Shown in pieces: positions 33,210 through 41,579 of a stretch of DNA of 64,000 nt (positions are counted from its first letter, which is position 1; each line of letters opens with the position of its first letter). Location of the stretch: NCBI GenBank assembly GCA_035491895.1, contig DATJJY010000065.1, positions 1 through 64,000 on the forward strand, given 5' to 3'. Source of the stretch: DASTHG01 sp035491895. GTDB taxonomy: Bacteria > Gemmatimonadota > Gemmatimonadetes > Gemmatimonadales > GWC2-71-9. A program made the position numbers and the translations under genes. The notes under the pieces were generated by a model that had not been told where the DNA came from, did not search any database, and saw nothing but the letters and a program-made list of their open reading frames with translations.

Positions 33210-33258
33210 AGCATAGCTGGAGCCCGCCTCTGGCGCAGCACGGCCGCGGTCGTAGGTT
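33210..33258. promoter_or_regulatory. divergent leaderless -10 hexamers
   Basis: TATGCT on the minus strand (33215-33210) lies 6 nt before the binding-protein GTG. TAGGTT on the plus strand (33253-33258) lies 8 nt before the carrier GTG. Neither gene has an SD sequence. Confidence 0.45.
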
Positions 33259-33266
33259 CCCGCGCC

Positions 33267-34613
33267 GTGTCGCGATTCGAGTTCCCTCACCCCCTGGTGC
33301 TGCTGATCGGTTGTCTGCTCGTCGCCGCCGCGGCGAGTTGGGTGGTGCCGACGGGCCAGTACGACCGGCGCGACGACCCGGCCACCGGACGCCGCGTGGT
33401 GGTCGCGGGCACCTATCACGCCGTGCCGCGGGCCCCGGTGGGCCCCTTCGCAGCGATGGTCGCGATTCCCAAGGGGATGGGCGATGCGGCGTCGGTGATC
33501 TTCCTCGTGTTTCTCGTCGGTGGGGCGTTCACGGTCGTCGACCGTACCGGCGCGCTGCGCTGGGGAGTGGACTGGCTGGTGCGCCATCTGCGCGGCAAGG
33601 TCGCCCTCGTCGTGCCGATCGTCACGCTCGCCTTCGCGACCGCCGGTGCGCTCGAGCACCTGCAGGAAGAGATCATCGCGCTGCTCCCGGCGCTGCTCGT
33701 CCTCACCCGCGGATTCGGGATGGATGCCCTGACCGCCGTGTCGATCAGCCTGGGGGCAGCGGCGGTCGGCGCCGCGTTTTCTCCGATCGATCCGTTTCAG
33801 GTGGGGATCGCGCAGAAGCTCGCCGGTTTGCCGCTCCTCTCGGGGGCGCTCTACCGGCTGGCGTTCCTGGTCCCCGCCCTGGGGATTTGGATCTGGGGAA
33901 CGCTGCGCCACGTGGCCCGCACCCGCGGCGTCGCGGAGCACACTCCCGCCCCGACCACGGCGTTACGCCCCCCCCCCAGACAGGGGATCGTGCTGCCGCT
34001 CGTCGTCCTCACGTTCGCCGTGTTCATCTATGGAGTCTTGAAGCTCGGCTGGGACTTCGAACAGATGTCCGCCTTGTTCTTCGTCATGGGGGCGGCCGCG
34101 GGATTGATCGCCGGGCTGGGGCTCGCCGGCACGATCGAGGCGTTTCTCGCCGGCGCGGCCTCGATGACGTATGCCGCGCTGGTCATCGGATTCGCGCGCG
34201 CGATCTACGTCGTGCTCGACCAGGGCCGGATCGTGGATACGCTGGTGCACGGACTCTTCACACCGCTCGGCTCGCTGCCGGTCGCGCTCTCGGCCGAAGG
34301 GATGATTGCTGCGCACGCGGTAGTGCACGTACCGGTGCCGAGCGTGAGCGGGCAGGCGGTGCTGACGATGCCCGTGCTCGTGCCGTTGTCGGATCTGCTG
34401 GGATTGTCTCGCCAGGTGACCGTGCTCGCCTATCAATACGGCGCCGGTCTGTGCGAGCTGCTCACGCCGACGAACGGCGCGATGATGGCGATTCTCGCCG
34501 CGGCGGGCGTACGCTACGACACCTGGCTGCGATTCGCCGTTCCGATCACCCTGCTGCTCTACGCGTTGGGCGCGATCGCCGTGGCGGTGGGGATCGCGAT
34601 TAACCTCCAATGA
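33267..34613 (+). CDS. YfcC/DcuC-family membrane carrier
   Basis: A 448-aa polytopic membrane protein with about 11-12 hydrophobic segments. The N-terminal segment FPHPLVLLIGCLLVAAAASWVVPTGQYDR is typical of YfcC-like basic amino acid or C4-dicarboxylate carriers. Conserved polar stretches follow: FSPIDPFQVGIAQKLAG, and later HVPVPSVSGQAVLTMPVLVPLSDLLGLSRQ and ELLTPTNGAMMAILAAAGV. These are the paired membrane-dip motifs of this ion-transporter superfamily. Translation starts at GTG, 8 nt after TAGGTT. The substrate is not determined; the divergent binding protein does not form a complex with this class of carrier as far as is known. Confidence 0.87.
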   Translation: MSRFEFPHPLVLLIGCLLVAAAASWVVPTGQYDRRDDPATGRRVVVAGTYHAVPRAPVGPFAAMVAIPKGMGDAASVIFLVFLVGGAFTVVDRTGALRWGVDWLVRHLRGKVALVVPIVTLAFATAGALEHLQEEIIALLPALLVLTRGFGMDALTAVSISLGAAAVGAAFSPIDPFQVGIAQKLAGLPLLSGALYRLAFLVPALGIWIWGTLRHVARTRGVAEHTPAPTTALRPPPRQGIVLPLVVLTFAVFIYGVLKLGWDFEQMSALFFVMGAAAGLIAGLGLAGTIEAFLAGAASMTYAALVIGFARAIYVVLDQGRIVDTLVHGLFTPLGSLPVALSAEGMIAAHAVVHVPVPSVSGQAVLTMPVLVPLSDLLGLSRQVTVLAYQYGAGLCELLTPTNGAMMAILAAAGVRYDTWLRFAVPITLLLYALGAIAVAVGIAINLQ

Positions 34614-34654
34614 CGAAGCGCGGCCGCAGCATCACCCCTTGAGCAGAACCTTCC

Positions 34655-37447
34655 TTAACGAGCTCCCGGCAGGTCATTCCAGTTCGCCAGCGCGTTCCAC
34701 ACGAGCGAAAACTCGTGATGGTTCAGGAAGCGGTGCAGCGGATCGAAGGTGAAGGCGATGACCCGGCCCTTCCGGATCGGCACATCGTAGATCGCTCCCG
34801 CTCCGACGATTTCCTTTTCTCCGCGGACCATTCCCGAAACGACATAGGCCGAGTCGCCACCGGCGTGGGTCGCGGCGGGAGCGGCGCTCGACGTGTCGGG
34901 AGCCGCGGCGGGCGGCGTCGTATCGGGGATTCCGAGCATCGGCCCCTCGTCCTTCTCGACGTGCCGTGTCGCGCCGTACTGCAGCACGATGAGCGCGCTG
35001 TCCCGATTCGCCACGTCGTAGAGCGGCCCGTTGCCGCGAAACAGCGTCGTCACGTCGGGATAGCCGTACACGATCGGGGAGCGGCGCTGCCGCACCCGGG
35101 CGCGCACGATCGAGCCGGGATGAAACAGGGTGGTGGTGCGATGCGGGGTCAACTGGCCCGCGATCCCTGTTTCGGCGACGAACTGCGACGCGGCACCGAG
35201 TGCGATCAGCGTGCCCCCCTGGTCGACGAAATCGCGCAGCGCCGTCATCCCCTCGAACCCCGGCCCACCGGTGATGTCGGGCGATGTAAACGGCGTGCCG
35301 AGATTGGGGGTGTCCGTCGTGCGCTGATACGGAAGTGGCCCCCATTTGCGGTCGATCCCGTTGATCATCTGTGCGACCGAGCCGCCGAAGCTCGGTACGA
35401 GGACGACATCGAAGCGTGCGCGCAGGGCGCCGCGGCGCAGATCGCCATCGTCGACGGAGCGATAAGGGATGCCGTACTGCTCGAAGGTGTAGCGCGCCCA
35501 GCCGGCGTCCTGGGTCGAATACCAGCTGTGGTAGATCGCGACGCGCGGCAGGTCGAGTTGGTGGCGGGCGACGGCGGGCGCCGCGGCGGCGCGCTGGATC
35601 GTCAGGCCGTAGCGCTGGGCCAGAATGCCGGCCGTTTCCGGTGCGGCGCCTTCGATGATGACTGAGCCCGCCGGAAAGGTGTCGGCGAAGGCGACGAACG
35701 CGGTTTCGGCGGCGTACGCCCGGCTCCCGGGCGCCAGCGCGGCCATGGCGTAGAGGGCGGGGACCATACTGGTCTGCCCCCGATAGGCCACGAGATACGC
35801 CATCCCCGCGTTAGCACCCGTCACGGCCCCGGGCGCCGCAACGGAATCGCGCAAACGCTCGAGGCCGGTCCAGTCGAACACCGTCGTGTCGTTCACGGGC
35901 ACAACCGTGACCCCATAGAGGTCGCCCAGCGTCCAGGCGATGTCGTCGTAGGGCGGGTACTTGGCGGACTGCGGATAGTGCTGGATGCCGAGCAGGTTCA
36001 CGACGAGGTCGCCGTACGGCTGGTCGCGGCGCACGACGAAGTCGCCCGCCGAATCTCCGCTCGTACGGCGCTCCACCTCGATCGCCTGCCGCTCGAGCTG
36101 ATTGACGAGATACGCGGCCCGCGCCGGATCCCGCTGGCGAGCGAAGCCCGGGATCACGTAGGCGTAGGGCTTCTCGGTACGCCCCCGCGTCATGCTGTTG
36201 ACGCCCTTCTGCCAGAAGTTGCGCAGCAGTTCGGTCGCGTGCATCCCGGTGTAGCCGAGCGACGCGAGAACTCCGGCCTCGGAGTAGTTCACGTTGTCGC
36301 GCGACGACCAGCGCACCTTCTTCGTGGGCGGCCAAGGCCGGTACCACTGGCGGGTCGTCACCGAATCCCCGGCGTAGCTGTCATCGGAGAGGTCGCGCAC
36401 GTAGGTGTTGGCGCCGGCGTTGCCGAACGTCTCGTAGAACCGCCCGATGGCGTTGTGATTGTTCGCGATCCACAGCGCATACCCCGGCCACCACCCATCG
36501 TAGAACCCCCACGTCCAGACGCCGGGCAACCCCTGGGCCTCGAGCGCCGTGATGTCGCTATTCGCGAGCACCTGCCATTCACCGATCGCGATCGGGTCGG
36601 TGTGCTCGTTGTACGGCCCGGTACCCGTGGACACGTGCAGCAGGGGGATCGACTCGTGCAGGTCGTGCATTACGATCGGATGCCAGTCGTAGTAGACCTT
36701 GTAAATCGCCCGGGTGAGCGCGAGGGCGAGCTGCAGGCCGTCGCGGTTGTTGTCGTGAAAGGCGTAGTCCCCCCAGAACGGGCTCGAACGTGGAAAGCCG
36801 TCGTCGGGCGTGGGGTGGCTCTTGGTGTAGTGCAGGTACCAGTCGACCTGACGGTCGCGACCGTCCGGCTCGCTCACGGGGTTGATCAACGTGATCACGG
36901 AGCTGCGGATCGTCCGGATCGCCGGCTCCTCGCTCGTCGCCAGGCGGTACGCCAGCTCCGTCAACATCTCGGGGCTGTTCATCTCGGTCGAATGCAGACC
37001 GCCGTTCAAATAGTAGACGGGCTTCGCGACCGCGAGGACCGAGTCGAGCGCGGCGGGTGGCGTGGTGCGGGGATCTGCCAGCCGAGCCAGCGCGGCGCGA
37101 TATCCCGCGCTGCCCGCGAGCATCGCGGAATCGGCGATGGCGACAAGAATGATCTCTCGTCCCTCCTCGGTCTTGCCGATCGTCTCCAACCGGACGCGGG
37201 GCGTCGCTCGCGCCAGCGCCCGGAAGTAGCCGTAGAGCTCGGCGGCGTGGTGCATGACCCCCGGCGCGCCGGCGATCGTACCGAAGTACTTCAGTGGCGA
37301 GGGGATCGTCGTCGAAAGCGGAACCGTGGCGACCGACGCCGGGAGAAAGTGCGGATCGGTCGTGGCCTCGCGCAGCAGGCGACCATAGGCCGTGTCGGTC
37401 TGTTGGTGTGACCCGAGGGACAGGGCGACGGCGGCGAAGAGCAACAT
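34655..37447 (-). CDS. secreted M14 family zinc carboxypeptidase-like protein
   Basis: The 930-aa protein starts 5 nt after GGAGG with a signal peptide (MLLFAAVALSLGS). Residues about 40-400 are an M14 peptidase: IGKTEEGREI, then NGGLHSTEMNSPE with the zinc-binding HxxE, INPVSEPDGRDRQVDWY, and MHDLHESIPLLHVS, which supplies the third zinc ligand. The rest (about 500 residues) is an extended C-terminal region with strand-rich segments (for example VVLVPSFGGS and GGTLIALGAASQFVAE) that resemble a class I glutamine amidotransferase-like fold often seen in these large M14 proteins. It is likely outer-membrane or extracellular and digests peptides. The next gene on the other strand is an M1 peptidase. 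Confidence 0.9.
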   Translation of the reverse strand: MLLFAAVALSLGSHQQTDTAYGRLLREATTDPHFLPASVATVPLSTTIPSPLKYFGTIAGAPGVMHHAAELYGYFRALARATPRVRLETIGKTEEGREIILVAIADSAMLAGSAGYRAALARLADPRTTPPAALDSVLAVAKPVYYLNGGLHSTEMNSPEMLTELAYRLATSEEPAIRTIRSSVITLINPVSEPDGRDRQVDWYLHYTKSHPTPDDGFPRSSPFWGDYAFHDNNRDGLQLALALTRAIYKVYYDWHPIVMHDLHESIPLLHVSTGTGPYNEHTDPIAIGEWQVLANSDITALEAQGLPGVWTWGFYDGWWPGYALWIANNHNAIGRFYETFGNAGANTYVRDLSDDSYAGDSVTTRQWYRPWPPTKKVRWSSRDNVNYSEAGVLASLGYTGMHATELLRNFWQKGVNSMTRGRTEKPYAYVIPGFARQRDPARAAYLVNQLERQAIEVERRTSGDSAGDFVVRRDQPYGDLVVNLLGIQHYPQSAKYPPYDDIAWTLGDLYGVTVVPVNDTTVFDWTGLERLRDSVAAPGAVTGANAGMAYLVAYRGQTSMVPALYAMAALAPGSRAYAAETAFVAFADTFPAGSVIIEGAAPETAGILAQRYGLTIQRAAAAPAVARHQLDLPRVAIYHSWYSTQDAGWARYTFEQYGIPYRSVDDGDLRRGALRARFDVVLVPSFGGSVAQMINGIDRKWGPLPYQRTTDTPNLGTPFTSPDITGGPGFEGMTALRDFVDQGGTLIALGAASQFVAETGIAGQLTPHRTTTLFHPGSIVRARVRQRRSPIVYGYPDVTTLFRGNGPLYDVANRDSALIVLQYGATRHVEKDEGPMLGIPDTTPPAAAPDTSSAAPAATHAGGDSAYVVSGMVRGEKEIVGAGAIYDVPIRKGRVIAFTFDPLHRFLNHHEFSLVWNALANWNDLPGAR

Positions 37448-37575
37448 CAAGCCTCCGCAGGAGTTCCGGGAGAAACTGCAGGGTCGGCGCCGCCCGCGCA
37501 AAGGCGTGCGGATTCCGTCAGGAAGCTACGCCCCACATGTTGCCACCGCCCGCTCGGTGAGCCGATCTTTGATCC

Positions 37576-39570
37576 ATGATCAAATCCGCCTGTGCCCTCA
37601 TCGTGACCGTCACGCTCGGGACCACCGCCGTGGCACGCGCCCAACAGCCGGCGCAGACCCCTGCCGCCGCATCGCAGATCCGGCCCGGCATCCCCGACAC
37701 CTCTCCCTTCCGCCCGCTCGAGCTCGATCCCCCGAACGAGTTTCGCGGCGCCTCGGGGATCCCGGGGCCGGCGTACTGGCAGCAGCGGGCGGACTATACG
37801 ATCCACGCCTCGCTCGACACGGCGACCCACACGATCACGGGCGAGGAGACGATCCGCTACACCAACAACTCGCCCGACACTCTGCGGTTCATCTGGCTGC
37901 AGCTCGACATGAACGCCGGCTCGCCCGACACCCGGTTCGCGCCGCTCGCCAACCCGCGCTTCCGCCAGGAGCCCGGGTTCCGCGCCGGGGCCACGATCGA
38001 GCGTGTCACGACCGCGCGGGCCGCACGGGCCGGGGCGCGCCCGGTCGCCACGCCACTGACCTGGCGGGTCAACAGCACGATGATGCGGGTCGATCTCGAC
38101 CGGCCGCTGGCGCCGCACGCCGTCCAATCCCTCACCATCGCCTGGCACCACCAGATCCCGCTGCGCGGTCGGACCGGCCGGCAGCATTTCACGACCGGCT
38201 GGCTCTACCAGGTGGCGCAGTGGTATCCGCGCCTCGCCGTGTACGATGACGTGCGCGGGTGGAACACCGATCAGTACATCGGATCGAGCGAGTTCTATCT
38301 CGAGTACGGCGACTTCGACGTCACCCTCACCGCGCCGGCAGGGTACACCCTGGGCGCCACGGGTGTGCTGCGCAATCCGCTCGAGGTCTTGCCGGCAGCG
38401 CTCCGCGCCCGTCTTGCCACGGCGCAGCACGCCGACACCATCGTCCACATCATCGCCGCGAACGAGGTCGGGACGCCCGCCCTGCTGCCGCCGCGCACCG
38501 GGGCCACGCGGACGTGGCACTACACCGCGACCAACGTGCGCGACTTCGCGTGGGGCACGGCGCCCAATTTTCTCTGGGACGCCACGAGCTGGGACGGCAT
38601 TCTCATGCAAGCGTTCTACCCGCCCACCGTCTCCGACATTTGGAAGACGGCGGCCGACATGAACCGGCATGCCGTGATGGTCCATTCGCGCTGGTTCCAC
38701 TATCCCTGGCCGACGGCGATCAGCATCGAAGGGCCGGTGGGCGGCATGGAATATCCGATGATCACGTTCGACAACGCGGAGAACGAGAAGGAGCTGTACT
38801 ACACGATAGCGCACGAGCACGGCCACGAGTGGTTCCCGATGATGGTCGGATCGGACGAGCGGCTCTATCCATGGATGGACGAGGGGTTCAACACGTTCAT
38901 CGACTGGTACAGCTTCCGGTCGCGCTATCCGACGGACACGATCAGAATTCAGTCGCTCGAGTTCGGCTCGATGCGTGCGTATCAGGGGTTCCTGCAGAAC
39001 TATCGCGGCATTGAAACGCCGATCATGGAGTCGCAGGACCGCTCGCCCTCGGGCCTCTTGAGCGGCTGGAACGCCTACGGGAAACCCGCGGTGGCGCTCC
39101 ACTTTCTCCGGGAGGAAGTCGTCGACTCGAACGCGTTCGACGACGCTTTCCGAGAGTACGTGCGGCGCTGGGTGTACCGGCACCCCCGGCCGGCCGACTT
39201 CTTCCGCACCATGAACGCCGCGCTGGGCGAGGACCTGTCGTGGTTCTGGCGCTCCTGGTTCATCCGCTCGGACCACCTGGACCAGGCGGTGGATTCGGTG
39301 GTGCAGCAAGACTCGGGGAGCCAGACGCTGACGCGCGTGTTTCTCTCGAGCCGGCTCGAGATGGTGGCGCCGGTCGAGCTGCGGCTCACGGGGGCGGACA
39401 CCGCGACGCGGACCGTCAAGCTGCCGGTGGAAACCTGGCTGCGCGGGTCGCGGGCGGTCTGGGCAACCATCACCGCGACGTCGGAGAGGCCCGTGAGGGT
39501 CGAGATCGACCCGCGGCAGGTCGCGCCAGACGTGGATCGGAGTAATAATGCTTGGCGGGCGAGCCCTTAA
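37576..39570 (+). CDS. secreted M1 family metallopeptidase
   Basis: The 664-aa protein has a signal peptide ending near ARAQQ. The M1 (gluzincin) motifs are GGMEYPMITF, the zinc site HEHGHEWF (HExxH) and the third ligand Glu in DEGFNTFIDW 19 residues later. The exopeptidase motif of classical aminopeptidase N is replaced by GGMEYP. The N-terminal beta domain has the YTIHASLDTATHTITGEETI pattern common in the M1 peptidases of soil and marine bacteria. It is divergent from the M14 gene across 128 bp. A heptamer array begins 3 bp after its stop codon. Confidence 0.93.
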   Translation: MIKSACALIVTVTLGTTAVARAQQPAQTPAAASQIRPGIPDTSPFRPLELDPPNEFRGASGIPGPAYWQQRADYTIHASLDTATHTITGEETIRYTNNSPDTLRFIWLQLDMNAGSPDTRFAPLANPRFRQEPGFRAGATIERVTTARAARAGARPVATPLTWRVNSTMMRVDLDRPLAPHAVQSLTIAWHHQIPLRGRTGRQHFTTGWLYQVAQWYPRLAVYDDVRGWNTDQYIGSSEFYLEYGDFDVTLTAPAGYTLGATGVLRNPLEVLPAALRARLATAQHADTIVHIIAANEVGTPALLPPRTGATRTWHYTATNVRDFAWGTAPNFLWDATSWDGILMQAFYPPTVSDIWKTAADMNRHAVMVHSRWFHYPWPTAISIEGPVGGMEYPMITFDNAENEKELYYTIAHEHGHEWFPMMVGSDERLYPWMDEGFNTFIDWYSFRSRYPTDTIRIQSLEFGSMRAYQGFLQNYRGIETPIMESQDRSPSGLLSGWNAYGKPAVALHFLREEVVDSNAFDDAFREYVRRWVYRHPRPADFFRTMNAALGEDLSWFWRSWFIRSDHLDQAVDSVVQQDSGSQTLTRVFLSSRLEMVAPVELRLTGADTATRTVKLPVETWLRGSRAVWATITATSERPVRVEIDPRQVAPDVDRSNNAWRASP

Positions 39571-39573
39571 GGC

Positions 39574-39608
39574 GTGAGCGGTAAGCGGTGAGCGGTGAGC
39601 GGTAAACC
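39574..39608 (+). repeat. heptamer array, left side of the S23 cassette
   Basis: Five units of exactly 7 bp: GTGAGCG, GTAAGCG, GTGAGCG, GTGAGCG, GTAAACC. The reverse-complement array lies at 40044-40071, and the S23-family gene is between them. Confidence 0.85.
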
Positions 39609-39667
39609 GGTCCGGCGCGCGCTGATTCGATGACACGCCTCGTACTTGGCTTCCTATCCTGCTCCCT

Positions 39668-40030
39668 GTGCGGGACCATAAGAGTATCGTCGCATGGCAG
39701 GAGGCCCACAAAGTCGTCGAGGCCGTACTGGAAGGCTCTCGAACATGCTGGAGGCCTTATGCCGCAGCCGTGTTCTCACAGCTGCAGCGGGCATCGCTCT
39801 CCGTTCAGCTCAATATCGCTGAAGGCTATGCCCTGATTTCTCCCCGACGCTTCAAGAACCACCTCGAAATCGCCTATGGATCAGCAGTCGAGACGCAGGA
39901 GTTGCTGGAAATACTAACCGGGAACAACCTCCTGCCCGATCACCTGGGTAGAGAAGCAATCCAGAATTGCGCACGCTCGCAGCGGTTGCTCCTAGGCTTG
40001 ATCAAGCGCTATCGCGATCAAGGGCCATGA
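39668..40030 (+). CDS. S23-family four-helix-bundle protein
   Basis: The 120-aa protein belongs to the four-helix-bundle (23S rRNA intervening-sequence, TIGR02436-like) family. The start RDHKSIVAWQEAHKVVEAV and the middle QLQRASLSVQLNIAEGYAL match this family's two strongest motifs, followed by RFKNHLEIAYGSAVETQELLEI. Homologues include proteins encoded in 23S rRNA insertions of Leptospira and Coxiella and the bAvd protein of diversity-generating retroelements, but no rRNA or reverse transcriptase is present here. Translation starts at GTG, 7 nt after TATCCT (39655-39660). The gene is enclosed by inverted heptamer arrays, about 60 bp to the left and 13 bp to the right, suggesting that it entered as a unit. 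Function is unknown. Confidence 0.9.
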   Translation: MRDHKSIVAWQEAHKVVEAVLEGSRTCWRPYAAAVFSQLQRASLSVQLNIAEGYALISPRRFKNHLEIAYGSAVETQELLEILTGNNLLPDHLGREAIQNCARSQRLLLGLIKRYRDQGP

Positions 40031-40043
40031 GGCAGGAGGTTGC

Positions 40044-40071
40044 CGCTTACCGCTCACCGCTCACCGCTCAC
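40044..40071 (+). repeat. heptamer array, right side of the S23 cassette (inverted)
   Basis: CGCTTAC followed by three CGCTCAC units, the exact reverse complement of the left array (GTGAGCG and GTAAGCG). It ends 4 bp before the stop of the convergent TPR gene. Confidence 0.85.
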
Positions 40072-40075
40072 GCCT

Positions 40076-40906
40076 CTATTTAAGGCGTCGTAACTCCGCC
40101 TCCGCCGCGATGAACCCAAAGGCCGGCCATCCCCCCGAGCGCACCGAGCGCTCGAACCATTGTTTTGCGCTCGCCGTGTCGCCGCGCAGCAAATACCAGT
40201 CGCCGAGGCCATAACTCAAGGTTGCGACGGCGATATCCGACGTATCGGCCGGCGTCACGACCTGGTCGGGACCGATCCGTCCGCGATAGAGGCGCAGCCG
40301 CTGGTCATAGAAATTGCCGCCCGGAGGCCCGGCGCTGTTGCGGTCGAGCACCGCCTGGGCCTCGGGCGCCCGGCCCGCCCGCATCAGCGACATCCACGAC
40401 CAGTCGATCGAGCCCGCCCGCTCTCCCGAATCCGGCGCCAACGGCAGCGCGCGGGCGAACGCCGTCGCCGCGCCGGCGAAATCCCCGGTCACGTACTTCA
40501 CGATGCCGAGGTGATACCAGCAGCCGTACAGCGTGGAGTCGAGCGCGAGCCCGTGCTCCAGGTCGGCGCGGGCACTATCCAGCTGCCGCACCGACAAGTA
40601 ACGATGCCCGCGCCAGCGGTAGAGAATACCGGAGTCCGGAGCGATAGCGATGCCGCGGGAGAACGTCGCGATCGCCTCGCGGTACCGTCGGATCGCGGAC
40701 TGCGCGAGGCCAAGCTTGATGATGAGCCCGACGTCCCGCGGCGCCGCGGCGAGCGTCGACTCAGCGCGCGCGACGCCGCCCGTGTCGGGCTGGGAGACGT
40801 AGGTCACTCCCGCAGGTGAGCGATACTCCGGATTCTGACCCAAAACGGGCACGAACCAGGCGGCGGAGAGCAGGACTGCAGACGACAGCGATCGGGTAAC
40901 GAACAA
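40076..40906 (-). CDS. exported TPR-repeat protein
   Basis: The 276-aa protein has a signal peptide (LSSAVLLSAAWFVPVLGQ) and a run of tetratricopeptide repeats from about residue 45, such as LGLAQSAIRRYREAIATFSRGIAIAP, YRWRGHRYLSVRQLDSARADL and YHLGIVKYVTGDFAGAATAFARAL. Start choice: TTG at 40906 with a GGAG about 8 nt upstream gives a proper signal peptide, and no ATG or GTG gives a better one. It is the only TTG start I propose. It converges on the S23 cassette. The role is unknown, perhaps an envelope scaffold like other TPR proteins of this window. Confidence 0.8.
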   Translation of the reverse strand: MFVTRSLSSAVLLSAAWFVPVLGQNPEYRSPAGVTYVSQPDTGGVARAESTLAAAPRDVGLIIKLGLAQSAIRRYREAIATFSRGIAIAPDSGILYRWRGHRYLSVRQLDSARADLEHGLALDSTLYGCWYHLGIVKYVTGDFAGAATAFARALPLAPDSGERAGSIDWSWMSLMRAGRAPEAQAVLDRNSAGPPGGNFYDQRLRLYRGRIGPDQVVTPADTSDIAVATLSYGLGDWYLLRGDTASAKQWFERSVRSGGWPAFGFIAAEAELRRLK

Positions 40907-40946
40907 AGGGGGCTCCGGAACGGGGCCCCGTAATGTGTTGCTACTC

Positions 40947-41001
40947 GGTGGCCGGTGGCCAGTGGTCAGAGGAAATTACCGACCACTGGCCACCGACCAC
41001 T
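40947..41001. repeat. inverted heptamer arrays between the DUF1854 and TPR genes
   Basis: GGTGGCC, GGTGGCC, AGTGGTC (40947-40967), 13-nt loop, then GACCACT, GGCCACC, GACCACT (40981-41001). At least 14 bp pair perfectly. It lies directly after the DUF1854 stop codon, as a terminator would. Confidence 0.85.
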
Positions 41002-41003
41002 GT

Positions 41004-41504
41004 CTAATCCACAAACGCCCAGAGCAGCTCCCGACTACGCTCGTCCAGCGCCGCCAGATCGTCGATCCGGTACAAATCACCCGCCACGTCACGGATCAAC
41101 AGCCCACCCTCGGGCAGCGGGCGAGGCCAGTCGTCGAGCCGCGTCTGGAATGTCCGGGCTCCCTGACGCGTCACCACGCGCCAGGTGCGGATCTCGACCT
41201 CTTCCTCGATTTCCCGGACCGCGGTCACGGCGAAGACGAACCCCGCCGCGGCCAGCGCCGTGTCGAGGGCCCGGCGCGAGACCGGGTCGAGCGCCGCCGG
41301 GTCCGACACGAGCGCGAACTCGTGGTCGGCGGCATCCCGCAGCGAGATGAACCGCGCGGGCTCGCTCCAGGGAAACGCCCGGCGCACGCGCACCACGCAC
41401 TCCTCCTCACCGCGCGTGGCCCAGAGCTGGCCGTCGGAGCGATGCCCGAGACGGAGCTCGGTGTGCGGTTCGGCTTCCGGTTTCCTCACGACTGTTGCCA
41501 GCAT
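41004..41504 (-). CDS. DUF1854 family protein
   Basis: The 166-aa protein starts after a strong SD (GAGGAGG). The family features are an acidic N-terminal half (HRSDGQLWATR), FPWSEPARFISLRD, a TAVREIEEEVEIRTWRVVTRQGARTFQTRLDDWPR core and the end GDLYRIDDLAALDERSRELLWAF. DUF1854 genes are typically paired with an ABC exporter and are annotated as cyanophycin metabolism-associated; the same pairing is seen here with the upstream gene. No cyanophycin synthetase or cyanophycinase is in this window. Length agrees with family members. The molecular role is not established. Heptamer hairpins lie on both sides of the gene. Confidence 0.88.
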   Translation of the reverse strand: MLATVVRKPEAEPHTELRLGHRSDGQLWATRGEEECVVRVRRAFPWSEPARFISLRDAADHEFALVSDPAALDPVSRRALDTALAAAGFVFAVTAVREIEEEVEIRTWRVVTRQGARTFQTRLDDWPRPLPEGGLLIRDVAGDLYRIDDLAALDERSRELLWAFVD

Positions 41505-41516
41505 CGTTGCCTCCTC

Positions 41517-41579
41517 AGTGGTCAGTGATCGGTGGCCTGTGGTCGGTGAAACGACACCGGCCACTGACCACCGGCCACT
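41517..41579. repeat. inverted heptamer arrays between ABC and DUF1854 genes
   Basis: AGTGGTC, AGTGATC, GGTGGCC, TGTGGTC (41517-41544) and, after a 14-nt gap, GGCCACT, GACCACC, GGCCACT (41559-41579). The units resemble those at 40947 more than those of other loci. The array touches the ABC gene stop codon and lies 12 bp upstream of the DUF1854 start. Confidence 0.85.

Noticed and set aside
39668..40030. S23-type gene as an intervening sequence within a 23S rRNA gene
   Set aside because: No rRNA sequence flanks it; the neighbours are protein genes.
39574..41579. The heptamer arrays as a CRISPR array
   Set aside because: Units are 7 bp without unique spacers, and arms are inverted rather than direct. 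No cas genes are present.
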